Source of the DNA: Endoryza sp044226045
GTDB lineage: Bacteria; Bacteroidota; Bacteroidia; Chitinophagales; Chitinophagaceae
Length of the DNA: 64,000 nt
Assembly: GCA_044226045.1 (NCBI GenBank)
Contig: JBGAHR010000003.1
Span: forward strand, 1-64,000
Direction: 5' to 3'
Below, in pieces: positions 1 through 7,939 of this stretch (its first letter is position 1; each line of letters begins with the position of its first letter). A program made the translations under genes and the position numbers. The notes under the pieces were generated by a model, which did not search any database, was not told the origin of the DNA, and saw only the letters and a program-made list of their open reading frames with translations.

Positions 1-2
1 CG

Positions 3-971
3 CTCAACCAGTGGGTGACTTTCGTTCCAGGCGTGCAGGTATTTTACGCCTCTCCCGACAGGCAAGGATATTCCAATATCCGGGATGTTATAAAAAGCCT
101 GTCCCCTGACTTTGTGTATCTCAATAGTGTTTTCTCAAAGTCGTTCAGCATCTATCCGCTGCTCGTTTTTTACTTCAACAAATTGCCAGGATCCAAGCTG
201 GTGCTTTCGCCCCGAGGCATGTTAAGGCCTTCGGCGCTGCAATTCAAGGCAGGTAAAAAGAAAGTATTTCTGTCTTTTTTCAAACTGACCGGAATTTCCC
301 GTAAGATCCGTTTTCTGGCAACGGATAAAAGCGAAGCCGCCGACGTTTGTAAAGTCTTTCCGGATGCCGATGTATCAGTAGCTTCCAATTTCGGAACAGC
401 CCTGCTTCCATACCGGGAGCCGATAGAAAAAACAACAGGAAGCCTGCAGATCATATTCGTGGGGCGTATTCACCCCATTAAAAACCTCGACTTTCTGCTG
501 AAAGCGTTGAAGCAGGTTAAAGGTACTGTTAAGCTAACGATCGTGGGTGTTTTGGAAGATAAAGAGTACTGGCAACAATGCGGGGAGATTATTCGTTCTT
601 ATCCCTCAACGATCCAGGTCGATTACAAAGGCGATTTACCCTTTCATGAACTGGGTCGACTGACGGCCGGGCAGCATATCTTTGCGCTTCCTACCCAGGG
701 TGAAAATTTCGGACATGCCATTTTCGAAGCCCTTAATCACGGGAAACCCGCATTGATCAGCGACCAGACACCCTGGCGAAACCTGAAAGAGCAAAAAGCA
801 GGTTGGGATCTGCCGCTGAGTTCGCCAGCCCTTTTTGCCGATAGTTTGCAAACAGCAGTGAACTGGACGCAACAGGAATACAACGAATGGTCGAAAGGAG
901 CCTGGTTACTGGCATCGGGAGCAGCCGACGACACGATATTGAAACAAGCATATAAAAAGATTTTCGATTAA
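3..971 (+). CDS. Glycosyltransferase family 4, 5'-truncated by window edge
   Basis: Probable cytoplasmic or membrane-associated GT4 (GT-B fold) glycosyltransferase that adds a sugar to a surface polysaccharide repeat unit. The C-terminal half has the donor-binding domain: a strand VGRIHPIKNLDFLLKAL, then PTQGENFGHAIFEALNHGKP, which carries the usual E-x7-E type motif contacting the nucleotide sugar. The N-terminal acceptor half is incomplete. The frame is open from base 3 with no stop, and the first possible start (GTG at 15) cuts into a conserved region, so the true start lies upstream of the window. The stop is 1 bp before the carbamoyltransferase start, so the two are co-transcribed. Donor and acceptor cannot be told from the sequence; the gmd/fcl genes downstream make fucose or another deoxyhexose plausible in this cluster. 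Confidence 0.85.
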   Translation, partial: LNQWVTFVPGVQVFYASPDRQGYSNIRDVIKSLSPDFVYLNSVFSKSFSIYPLLVFYFNKLPGSKLVLSPRGMLRPSALQFKAGKKKVFLSFFKLTGISRKIRFLATDKSEAADVCKVFPDADVSVASNFGTALLPYREPIEKTTGSLQIIFVGRIHPIKNLDFLLKALKQVKGTVKLTIVGVLEDKEYWQQCGEIIRSYPSTIQVDYKGDLPFHELGRLTAGQHIFALPTQGENFGHAIFEALNHGKPALISDQTPWRNLKEQKAGWDLPLSSPALFADSLQTAVNWTQQEYNEWSKGAWLLASGAADDTILKQAYKKIFD

Positions 972-972
972 T

Positions 973-2709
973 ATGTACATCCTCGGAATTAATGCCTATC
1001 ACGCGGACTCTTCCGCCGCAATTTTTAAGGACGGCGTGATGATTGCCGCTACAGAAGAAGAAAGATTCAGAAGAGTAAAACATTGGGCCGGATTTCCTTC
1101 CATGGCTGTTCAGTTTTGCCTGCGCGAGGCGGGCATTACCCTGGAACAGGTCGATCATATCGCCATTGGCCGCGATCCTAAAGCGAAGCTGCAAAAGAAA
1201 TTGTTGTTTCTGCTGAAGAATCCGGGCGGCGGTTGGAGCGCTGTGCTGGACAGGGTCAGGAACGCCCGTAAAGTTTCCTCCCTGGAGGATGAACTGGCAG
1301 CGCTCGATATCAATGTCTATAAAAGCGCCATCAAACAGAAGATTCACCAGGTAGAACATCACCGCAGTCATTTGGCCTCCGCCTTCTTTGCTTCTCCCTT
1401 TGAAGAAGCAGCCCTGTTGTCGATTGATGGCTCCGGCGATTTCAGCACCACCATGATCGGCGTCGGAAGAGGCAACCAGATCGAAGTACTGGATTCAGTC
1501 GATTTCCCTCATTCGGCCGGATTGTTTTATACCGCTTTCACCCAGTTGCTCGGCTTCCCGCATTATGGCGATGAATACAAGGTAATGGGACTCGCTCCCT
1601 ATGGAGAACCGAAATATGTCGACAGGTTGAAAGAAGTGGTGATCTTCCAGGAAGACGGCCTGTTTTCCCTGAATCCAAAATATTTCCGCTCTGCCAAGCA
1701 TGGCATTGTATCTTATGGAGAAGATCATATTCCCAAAGTGGCTCCGCTGTATTCGGAATACATGATCGAAAAATTTGGTCAGCCTCGTAAGAAATCGGAA
1801 GAGCTGACGCAATATCACAAAGACCTTGGCGCTTCGGTGCAAAGAATTACTGAAGAACTCATTTTCCATATACTCACGCACCTGCATAAACGAACCGGGC
1901 TCAAACAGGTCTGTATTGCAGGCGGTGTGGCTCAGAATTCGGTGGCCAATGGAAAACTCACGCGCAATACCCCCTTTTCACAAGTGTATATTCCATCGGC
2001 AGGACATGATGCAGGCATTTCAATGGGCGCTGCCCTGTATGTATACAATCATGTGTTGAAGCAGCCAAGGGCCAAACCGGTTTGGTCTGCTTATACCGGC
2101 AGCCGTTTTACCAATGAAGAAATTGAGAAATACCTGCAGTCACGCCATATCGAATATGAAAGACTGGATGATGCCAGTCTATTTGATAAGGTGTCTGATC
2201 AGTTGATCAATGCGGGTGTGGTAGGATGGTTCAACGGACGCGCGGAATTTGGTCCGCGCGCATTGGGTGGAAGATCTATCCTGGCCGATCCCCGTCGCAA
2301 TGATGCCAAGGAACTGCTGAACTCAAAGATCAAACGCCGCGAAAGTTTCAGGCCTTTTGCTCCTTCCATATTGAAAGAATATGTGAACGAGTATTTTGAA
2401 GTGCAGGATGAAGTACCTTTTATGGAAAAGGTTTTCCCGATACGGAAAGAAAAGCACCAGGTTGTTCCGGCTGTGACTCACGCCGATGGCACGGGGCGTT
2501 TGCAGACTGTTGACAGGGAAGTTACGCCGCGGTATTACCAGCTGATTGAAAGATTTCGTCAGAAAACCGGTGTGCCTATTTTGCTGAATACTTCTTTCAA
2601 CGAAAATGAACCGATCGTGAATTCTCCGGAAGACGCGCTGGAGTGTTTTCTGCGTACCAATATGGATATGCTTGTCATGGAAAATTGCATTGTTACCAAG
2701 AGATCGTAA
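973..2709 (+). CDS. Carbamoyltransferase, NodU/CmcH (TobZ) family
   Basis: Transfers a carbamoyl group from carbamoyl phosphate, through a carbamoyl-adenylate, to a hydroxyl, probably on a sugar. The N-terminal Kae1/YrdC-like ASKHA part starts MYILGINAYHADSSAA and contains the metal/active-site segment VEHHRSHLASAFF (about residues 127-139) and LLSIDGSGD. CIAGGVAQNSVANGKL (about 315-330) is the second phosphate-binding loop. The C-terminal carbamoyltransferase domain has EFGPRALGGRSILADPR and RESFRPFAPSIL. At 578 residues it is the usual length for the family, and ATG is 1 bp after the preceding stop. In this setting the natural reading is carbamoylation of a sugar in the polysaccharide, as in NodU-type decoration. 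The exact acceptor is unknown. Confidence 0.9.
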   Translation: MYILGINAYHADSSAAIFKDGVMIAATEEERFRRVKHWAGFPSMAVQFCLREAGITLEQVDHIAIGRDPKAKLQKKLLFLLKNPGGGWSAVLDRVRNARKVSSLEDELAALDINVYKSAIKQKIHQVEHHRSHLASAFFASPFEEAALLSIDGSGDFSTTMIGVGRGNQIEVLDSVDFPHSAGLFYTAFTQLLGFPHYGDEYKVMGLAPYGEPKYVDRLKEVVIFQEDGLFSLNPKYFRSAKHGIVSYGEDHIPKVAPLYSEYMIEKFGQPRKKSEELTQYHKDLGASVQRITEELIFHILTHLHKRTGLKQVCIAGGVAQNSVANGKLTRNTPFSQVYIPSAGHDAGISMGAALYVYNHVLKQPRAKPVWSAYTGSRFTNEEIEKYLQSRHIEYERLDDASLFDKVSDQLINAGVVGWFNGRAEFGPRALGGRSILADPRRNDAKELLNSKIKRRESFRPFAPSILKEYVNEYFEVQDEVPFMEKVFPIRKEKHQVVPAVTHADGTGRLQTVDREVTPRYYQLIERFRQKTGVPILLNTSFNENEPIVNSPEDALECFLRTNMDMLVMENCIVTKRS

Positions 2710-2726
2710 AGTGCGATTAGCCTATT

Positions 2727-3473
2727 ATGAAGATTTCAATTATCACAGCTACTTATAACAGCGCGGCCACGGTCAGGGATTCTCTCGATAGCGTGGCGGC
2801 TCAAAGTTATCAGCCTATCGAACACATCATTGTCGACGGGCTGTCGGCTGACCAGACACTTGAGATCGTTGCACAGTACCCGCATGTAGCCAAAGTTACC
2901 AGCGAAAAAGATAAAGGCATTTACGATGCCATGAACAAGGGCATTGGCATGGCTAGCGGAGAAGTGGTTGGTATTTTGAATTCAGATGATTTTTATGCGC
3001 ACCCGCGCGTGATAGAACAGGTGATGAAGCATTTTGAAGATCCGCGTGTGGAGGCGGTGTATGGCGACCTGCAGTATGTAAGTCAGTTTAACACTTCCAA
3101 AGTGGTGAGAACCTGGAAGGCTGGCTCCTTTAGAAAGCGCAGCTTTTTATACGGCTGGATGCCGCCTCATCCCAGCTTTTTTGTAAGGCGAAAAGCCTAT
3201 GAACAATACGGGCTTTTTAATTTGACCCTGAAGACCGCCGCGGACTATGAAATCATGTTGCGGTTCCTGTTTAAAAATGAGATGGAAGTGAGGTATGTGC
3301 AGGATATACTGGTAAAGATGAGAACGGGTGGAGCGAGCAATGCCTCAATCAGCAATCGTATCAAAGCCAACAGGGAAGACAAAAGGGCCTGGCAACTCAA
3401 TGGATTAAGACCCGGGTTGTTTACTTTAGTGTTGAAACCATTAAGAAAAATAAAACAATTTGTAATCAAATAA
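2727..3473 (+). CDS. Glycosyltransferase family 2
   Basis: GT-A fold family 2 glycosyltransferase of 248 residues. It starts with the typical strand MKISIITATYNSAATV, then IEHIIVDGLSADQT and the segment DKGIYDAMNKGIGMASGEVV. The metal-binding NSDD motif lies at about residues 90-93. The pattern DKGIYDAMNKGI-x8-G-x2-NSDD is typical of the WcaE/colanic-acid-like GT2 subgroup that often adds fucose or related sugars, but donor assignment from sequence alone is weak. It lies 17 bp after the carbamoyltransferase and 1 bp before gmd, so it is in the same operon. No membrane segment is visible. It is cytoplasmic and acts on a lipid-linked intermediate (inference). Confidence 0.88.
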   Translation: MKISIITATYNSAATVRDSLDSVAAQSYQPIEHIIVDGLSADQTLEIVAQYPHVAKVTSEKDKGIYDAMNKGIGMASGEVVGILNSDDFYAHPRVIEQVMKHFEDPRVEAVYGDLQYVSQFNTSKVVRTWKAGSFRKRSFLYGWMPPHPSFFVRRKAYEQYGLFNLTLKTAADYEIMLRFLFKNEMEVRYVQDILVKMRTGGASNASISNRIKANREDKRAWQLNGLRPGLFTLVLKPLRKIKQFVIK

Positions 3474-3474
3474 T

Positions 3475-4590
3475 ATGGGAAAAGTTGCACTAATTACGGG
3501 GGTCACCGGTCAGGACGGCGCTTACCTGAGCGACCTTCTTCTGAAAAAAGGCTACATGGTTCATGGAATCAAGAGAAGAAGCTCCCTGTTTAATACAGAC
3601 AGGATCGATAACCTCTACCAGGATCCGCACGAAAAAGGAGTGCAGTTCAAATTGCACTATGGGGACCTGACCGACAGCACCAACCTGATTCGAATCATCC
3701 AGGAAGTGCAGCCCGACGAGATTTATAACCTGGCTGCCATGAGCCATGTTCACGTCAGTTTTGAAACACCGGAATACACTGCCAATGCCGACGGTATCGG
3801 AACTTTGAGGATACTGGAAGCTGTAAGGCTGCTCGGTCTAACCAAAAAAACAAAAGTATACCAGGCCTCTACTTCCGAATTGTATGGACTGGTTCAGGCT
3901 GTTCCGCAAAGTGAAACGACTCCATTTTACCCGAGAAGTCCTTATGCAGTGGCTAAGCTCTACGCTTACTGGATCACCGTTAACTACCGGGAAGCCTACA
4001 ATATGTTTGCCTGCAATGGAATTCTGTTCAATCACGAATCACCCCTCCGTGGTGAAACTTTTGTTACCCGGAAAATCACCAGAGCCGTCGCCAAGATTGC
4101 TTTGGGAATGCAGGATAAAATTTACCTGGGCAACCTCGATGCCAGACGCGATTGGGGACATGCTAAAGACTATGTGGAAGCGATGTACCTCATTCTGCAG
4201 CAGGAAAAGCCCGAGGATTTTGTCATCGCCACCGGTGTTACTACCACGGTGAGAGATTTTGTAATCAAATCTTTTGCAGAAGTGGGTATCGAATTGGCGT
4301 TCTCTGGTAAGGATGAGCAGGAGAAAGCAGTTGTTGCGAAATGCAACAACCCGGAATTTCAACTTACCATCGGTAAGCAGGTAGTAGCTGTTGACCCTCA
4401 TTATTATCGACCCACTGAAGTGGATTTATTAATTGGTGACCCTACCAAAGCACAACAGAAACTCGGCTGGAAACCCAAATACGACCTCGACATGCTGGTT
4501 GCCGAGATGGTTGCCTCCGATATCGAATTGTTTAAAAGAGAAAAGCTCCTCAAGGAATCCGGGTACAGCATCAAAAATCAATTTGAATAA
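3475..4590 (+). CDS. gmd: GDP-mannose 4,6-dehydratase
   Basis: Converts GDP-D-mannose to GDP-4-dehydro-6-deoxy-D-mannose, the first step to GDP-L-fucose and GDP-rhamnose-type sugars. It is an extended short-chain dehydrogenase: NADP-binding GVTGQDGAYLSDLLL at residues 8-22, the Gmd signature KRRSSLFNTDRIDNLY, catalytic STSELYG and YAVAKLYAYW (the Tyr-x3-Lys pair), followed by FNHESPLRGETFVTRKI, typical of Gmd. The length of 371 residues agrees with the family. ATG follows the GT2 stop directly and fcl follows after a short gap, the classic gmd-fcl pair. Confidence 0.96.
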   Translation: MGKVALITGVTGQDGAYLSDLLLKKGYMVHGIKRRSSLFNTDRIDNLYQDPHEKGVQFKLHYGDLTDSTNLIRIIQEVQPDEIYNLAAMSHVHVSFETPEYTANADGIGTLRILEAVRLLGLTKKTKVYQASTSELYGLVQAVPQSETTPFYPRSPYAVAKLYAYWITVNYREAYNMFACNGILFNHESPLRGETFVTRKITRAVAKIALGMQDKIYLGNLDARRDWGHAKDYVEAMYLILQQEKPEDFVIATGVTTTVRDFVIKSFAEVGIELAFSGKDEQEKAVVAKCNNPEFQLTIGKQVVAVDPHYYRPTEVDLLIGDPTKAQQKLGWKPKYDLDMLVAEMVASDIELFKREKLLKESGYSIKNQFE

Positions 4591-4611
4591 TTCAGGAGAG
4601 CGATATTGTTT

Positions 4612-5553
4612 ATGAACAAGAAGGATAAAATATATATAGCCGGACACCGGGGAATGGTTGGTTCTTCCATTCTCAGGCGGTTGCAGAAAGATGGTTTCGA
4701 CAATTTTGTTTTGAGAAATTCTTCAGAGCTTGATTTGCGAAACCAGTCTGCCGTCAATGAATTTTTTGCGGCGGAAAAGCCAGAGTATGTATTTCTCGCC
4801 GCAGCCAAGGTAGGCGGTATTATGGCCAATAATACCTATCGCGCGGAGTTCATCTATGACAACATGATGATTCAGACAAATATCATCCATGCAGCCTATG
4901 TTAATATGGTGAAGAAACTCATGTTCCTGGGTTCTTCCTGCATCTATCCCAAACTGGCGCCCCAGCCCTTGAAAGAGGAATATTTGCTGACCGGTCTTCT
5001 GGAAGATACCAACGAACCATATGCCATTGCGAAAATTGCCGGTATCAAAATGTGTGATGCTTACCGAAGCCAGTACGGATGTCATTTTATTTCGGCCATG
5101 CCCACCAACCTCTATGGTCCTAACGATAATTACGATTTGCAAAAGTCGCATGTTCTCCCGGCGCTGATCAGGAAGTTTCATGAAGCGAAAATGACAAATG
5201 CTCCGTCAGTTACCATTTGGGGAACCGGAAAGCCTCTCAGAGAGTTTTTGCATACCGATGATCTGGCTGATGCCGTCGTTTTTCTGATGCACCAGTTCGA
5301 TGCACCCGGCCCGGTTAATATAGGAGTGGGGCATGATATTTCCATTGGTGATCTTGCCCTGCTGATCAAAAATATTGTTGGATATGAAGGGGGCATTGAG
5401 CACGATGCCAGTAAGCCCGATGGCACACCGCGCAAATTGATGGATGTAAACAAGATTCATCAATTGGGCTGGACCGCAAAGATTGGCTTAAGGGAAGGGA
5501 TTGAATCCGTTTACAGGGAGTTTCGGGAAAATTATCAAAACGCTTCGGTATAA
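4612..5553 (+). CDS. fcl: GDP-L-fucose synthase
   Basis: Epimerase/reductase that turns GDP-4-dehydro-6-deoxy-D-mannose into GDP-L-fucose using NADPH. It shows the Rossmann motif AGHRGMVGSSILRRL, the catalytic region GSSCIYPK, and EPYAIAKIAGIKMCDAY (Tyr-x3-Lys), as well as MPTNLYGPNDNYD. I chose ATG 4612 (protein MNKKDKIYIAGHRG). The frame is also open to a TTG at 4606, which would add two residues. An AGGAG lies at 4594-4598. It is 313 residues long and directly downstream of gmd, so the pair supplies GDP-L-fucose for the cluster's glycosyltransferases. Confidence 0.95.
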   Translation: MNKKDKIYIAGHRGMVGSSILRRLQKDGFDNFVLRNSSELDLRNQSAVNEFFAAEKPEYVFLAAAKVGGIMANNTYRAEFIYDNMMIQTNIIHAAYVNMVKKLMFLGSSCIYPKLAPQPLKEEYLLTGLLEDTNEPYAIAKIAGIKMCDAYRSQYGCHFISAMPTNLYGPNDNYDLQKSHVLPALIRKFHEAKMTNAPSVTIWGTGKPLREFLHTDDLADAVVFLMHQFDAPGPVNIGVGHDISIGDLALLIKNIVGYEGGIEHDASKPDGTPRKLMDVNKIHQLGWTAKIGLREGIESVYREFRENYQNASV

Positions 5554-5568
5554 AGTGTAATTCCAATT

Positions 5569-6306
5569 ATGTTTTCCATCTTCAAAAAGAAATCTTATCC
5601 CGATGTTAATTTCAGTGGCATTGCCACTGACATGCACTCGCATTTGTTGCCGGGTATCGACGATGGGTCTCCTGATGCTGCAACATCCAGGCGATTGATC
5701 AATGGTTTGATGGAACTGGGATACCGGCAATTTATTACGACGCCGCATATCTTGATGGGAATGTATGACAATACACCTGAAACCATTGAAGGCGCTTACA
5801 CCAGGTTGGAACAGGATGCACCCGCCTCCAGGCTGCCGCTCCGTTTCGCTGCCGAATACATGATGGATGATCATTTTGAAAACATACTTTTTTCAGGAAG
5901 TGAACGCATACTGACCATAAAAGATAACCTGGTGCTGGTGGAGTTTTCTTTTGTAACGATGAATGTCAATTTCAAAAGAATTCTTTTTGAAATGCAGATC
6001 AGGGGCTTTCAGCCTGTTCTTGCTCATCCTGAACGATATCTTTACCTCTCCCGCAGCCGGGAGGTTTATGAAGATCTCAAAGACAAAGGCTGTCTCTTTC
6101 AGCTCAACCTGCTATCCCTGGCGGGATACTACGGTAAACCCACACAGGAGCTGGCTCAATACCTTCTTAAAAAGAATTATGTGGACCTGCTGGGTACCGA
6201 TCTTCACCATGTCCGCCACCTCGAAGCGCTCCGACAGTCGCCACACATGATGCCTGCTGTTCAGGCCCTCCTTGATAGTGGCCGACTCTTAAATCCCACA
6301 CTCTGA
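5569..6306 (+). CDS. PHP-domain tyrosine-protein phosphatase, CpsB/YwqE type
   Basis: A 245-residue PHP-fold metal-dependent phosphatase. Relatives (CpsB, YwqE, CapC) dephosphorylate the bacterial tyrosine kinase that controls capsule chain length and export. The metal ligands are visible in order: DMHSHLLPGIDDGSPD near the N-terminus, TTPHILMGMYDNT, the Glu of AAEYMMDDHF, LAHPERYLYLSR and GTDLHHVRH near the C-terminus. No signal peptide is present, so it is cytoplasmic. It ends the polysaccharide cluster, 15 bp after fcl, which fits a role in regulating that polymer's assembly. The partner BY-kinase is not in the window and presumably lies upstream. Confidence 0.88.
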   Translation: MFSIFKKKSYPDVNFSGIATDMHSHLLPGIDDGSPDAATSRRLINGLMELGYRQFITTPHILMGMYDNTPETIEGAYTRLEQDAPASRLPLRFAAEYMMDDHFENILFSGSERILTIKDNLVLVEFSFVTMNVNFKRILFEMQIRGFQPVLAHPERYLYLSRSREVYEDLKDKGCLFQLNLLSLAGYYGKPTQELAQYLLKKNYVDLLGTDLHHVRHLEALRQSPHMMPAVQALLDSGRLLNPTL

Positions 6307-6415
6307 GCCTTTTTCCCCCTTCATGCTCTATTTTTTTTCCGAGTCTCTGTGCTTTAGTTTAGGTTTTTTCTCTATCCTTACTGAACAATTTTAAACCCGG
6401 ATTGTAAATCATGTC

Positions 6416-7291
6416 ATGAACGCATTTACCATTAAAGACCTCGAAAACCTTTCTGGTATTAAAGCTCATACGATTCGAATCTGGGAGCAACGGTATTCTT
6501 TTCTGAAACCACAGCGGACTGAAACAAATATCCGTTACTACTCCGCCGACGAGCTGAAAACCATTCTCAATATTGCCTTGCTTAACAAGTATGGCTTCAA
6601 GATCTCCCACATCGACAAGATGAATGAGCAGGAGATTGTTCAAAAGTTGTACACCCTCACCGATGCCCAGGCTCAACACGAGAAGCTGGTAAACGACCTG
6701 ATCGGCTATATGATCGACCTCGACGTGGACAAGTTTGAGGTGGCCATCGACAAATACATCCGGCTCAAAGGCATCGAAAGAACCATTTCACATCTGATCT
6801 TTCCTTTTATGGAACGCATTGGCATTCTCTGGCAAACCGATCATATCAATGCCGCCCAGGAACACCTGGTGACCAATGTTGTCAGACAGAAACTGATTGT
6901 GGGTATCGACCAGATGAACCCGGTCATGCAATCCGACAGTCATGTGCTTTTATTCTTACCCGAAGGCGAGCACCATGAACTCGGCCTTTTATACATGCAT
7001 TTCCTGATGAAATCGCGCGGAGTAAAAGTGCTGTACCTCGGCAGCAACGTGCCCGCCAAAGATGTGGTGTCTGTTACAGAAACAAAGAAGCCCAACAAGC
7101 TTTTCACGCATATTACCTGCATACCCGGCTCCAATAAAATTGAAAAATACCTCACTTTCCTCCGCCAGCACATCCCCTCGGATGTCCCTATTTGCGTGTC
7201 GGGTAACCTTGCCCAGCGCGGTAACCGACCGGGATTGGAAGGGCTGGACATGAAAAAGTCCCTCCAGGAGGTTCTGGAAGCAGCTATTTAA
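6416..7291 (+). CDS. MerR-type regulator with cobalamin-binding photoreceptor domain (CarH/LitR-like)
   Basis: A transcription repressor likely to sense light through adenosylcobalamin. The MerR DNA-binding helix-turn-helix is at residues 4-70 (FTIKDLENLSGIKAHTIRIWEQRY). A four-helix B12-cap domain follows, containing W139 then nine residues then E149-H150, the W-x9-EH signature of CarH proteins that places Trp and His over the adenosyl group. The Rossmann B12-binding domain has ExHxxG at 185-190, with H187 as the expected lower cobalt ligand. The usual later SxL and GG elements are less clear. The gene starts at ATG 6416, in front of an ECF sigma gene and the crt genes. Known CarH proteins repress carotenoid genes in the dark. 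Direct light control here is inference from motif and position. Confidence 0.88.
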   Translation: MNAFTIKDLENLSGIKAHTIRIWEQRYSFLKPQRTETNIRYYSADELKTILNIALLNKYGFKISHIDKMNEQEIVQKLYTLTDAQAQHEKLVNDLIGYMIDLDVDKFEVAIDKYIRLKGIERTISHLIFPFMERIGILWQTDHINAAQEHLVTNVVRQKLIVGIDQMNPVMQSDSHVLLFLPEGEHHELGLLYMHFLMKSRGVKVLYLGSNVPAKDVVSVTETKKPNKLFTHITCIPGSNKIEKYLTFLRQHIPSDVPICVSGNLAQRGNRPGLEGLDMKKSLQEVLEAAI

Positions 7292-7408
7292 CCTTCTCTT
7301 GATAGCTGGAAATCAATTATTTAATTTTCTGTTTAAGATTTAATTCAAAAAATTAAACAAAAATTTTTTTACCTCGGCAATCTGTGTTTAACTTCGATAC
7401 GTAATTTA

Positions 7409-7420
7409 TTAAACACAATT
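7409..7420 (+). promoter_or_regulatory. Shared 12-bp box upstream of the ECF sigma gene
   Basis: The 12-mer TTAAACACAATT lies 4 bp before the likely sigma-factor start at 7425 and recurs exactly at 9455-9466 upstream of crtB. A related TTAAACAAAAATT begins at 7353. Two exact copies only at the two promoter-containing gaps of the carotenoid cluster suggest an operator or promoter element, either a CarH site or an ECF target. Which of these cannot be decided from the sequence. Confidence 0.35.
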
Positions 7421-7424
7421 GGCC

Positions 7425-7928
7425 ATGTCTACAGTAGAATTCAATCAGCTTTTGGTCAGCAACGCGGATTTTCTGAAGCCGTTCGCCATTACGTTGACGA
7501 GGGATACGGAGGCTGCGAAAGACCTGTTCCAGGAAACGCTGTACAGAGCGATTTCCAACAAGGATAAGTACAATGTTGGTACAAATATTAAAGCGTGGTT
7601 GTACACCATCATGCGTAATATTTTTATCAACAATTACCGTCGCAAGGCAAAACAGCATACGGTATTCGACTCATCGCCTAATGAGTTTTTGCTCAATAAC
7701 AGCATGGCGGTGGCGATACCGAACAGTGCGGAAAGTAATTTGCGGATGAAGGATATTCAGTGGGCACTTCATAACTTACCGGAGATTTTCAAGCATCCTT
7801 TCCAGTTGTATTTTGAGGGATACAAGTATCATGAGATCGCGGAGATGCTGAATGAGCCGCTGGGTACCATAAAAAGCCGTATCCACTTTGCCCGGAAACT
7901 ATTGAAAGAACAGATCGAACGCAATTAA
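7425..7928 (+). CDS. ECF-family RNA polymerase sigma factor
   Basis: A 167-residue extracytoplasmic-function sigma-70. Region 2 is FAITLTRDTEAAKDLFQETLYRAISNKDKY, followed by TNIKAWLYTIMRNIFINNYRRK (-10 recognition and core binding). Region 4 is DIQWALHNLPEIFKHPFQLYFEGYKYHEIAEMLNEPLGTIKSRIHFARKLL, split here only by the reading of one helix-turn-helix. I prefer ATG 7425; the frame also opens at a TTG at 7419. No anti-sigma gene is adjacent. The CarH-like regulator lies upstream and crtI starts 11 bp downstream. In myxobacterial and bacteroidotal light-induced carotenogenesis an ECF sigma often activates crt genes, and this layout suggests the same. Confidence 0.92.
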   Translation: MSTVEFNQLLVSNADFLKPFAITLTRDTEAAKDLFQETLYRAISNKDKYNVGTNIKAWLYTIMRNIFINNYRRKAKQHTVFDSSPNEFLLNNSMAVAIPNSAESNLRMKDIQWALHNLPEIFKHPFQLYFEGYKYHEIAEMLNEPLGTIKSRIHFARKLLKEQIERN

Positions 7929-7939
7929 AATAAACACGG

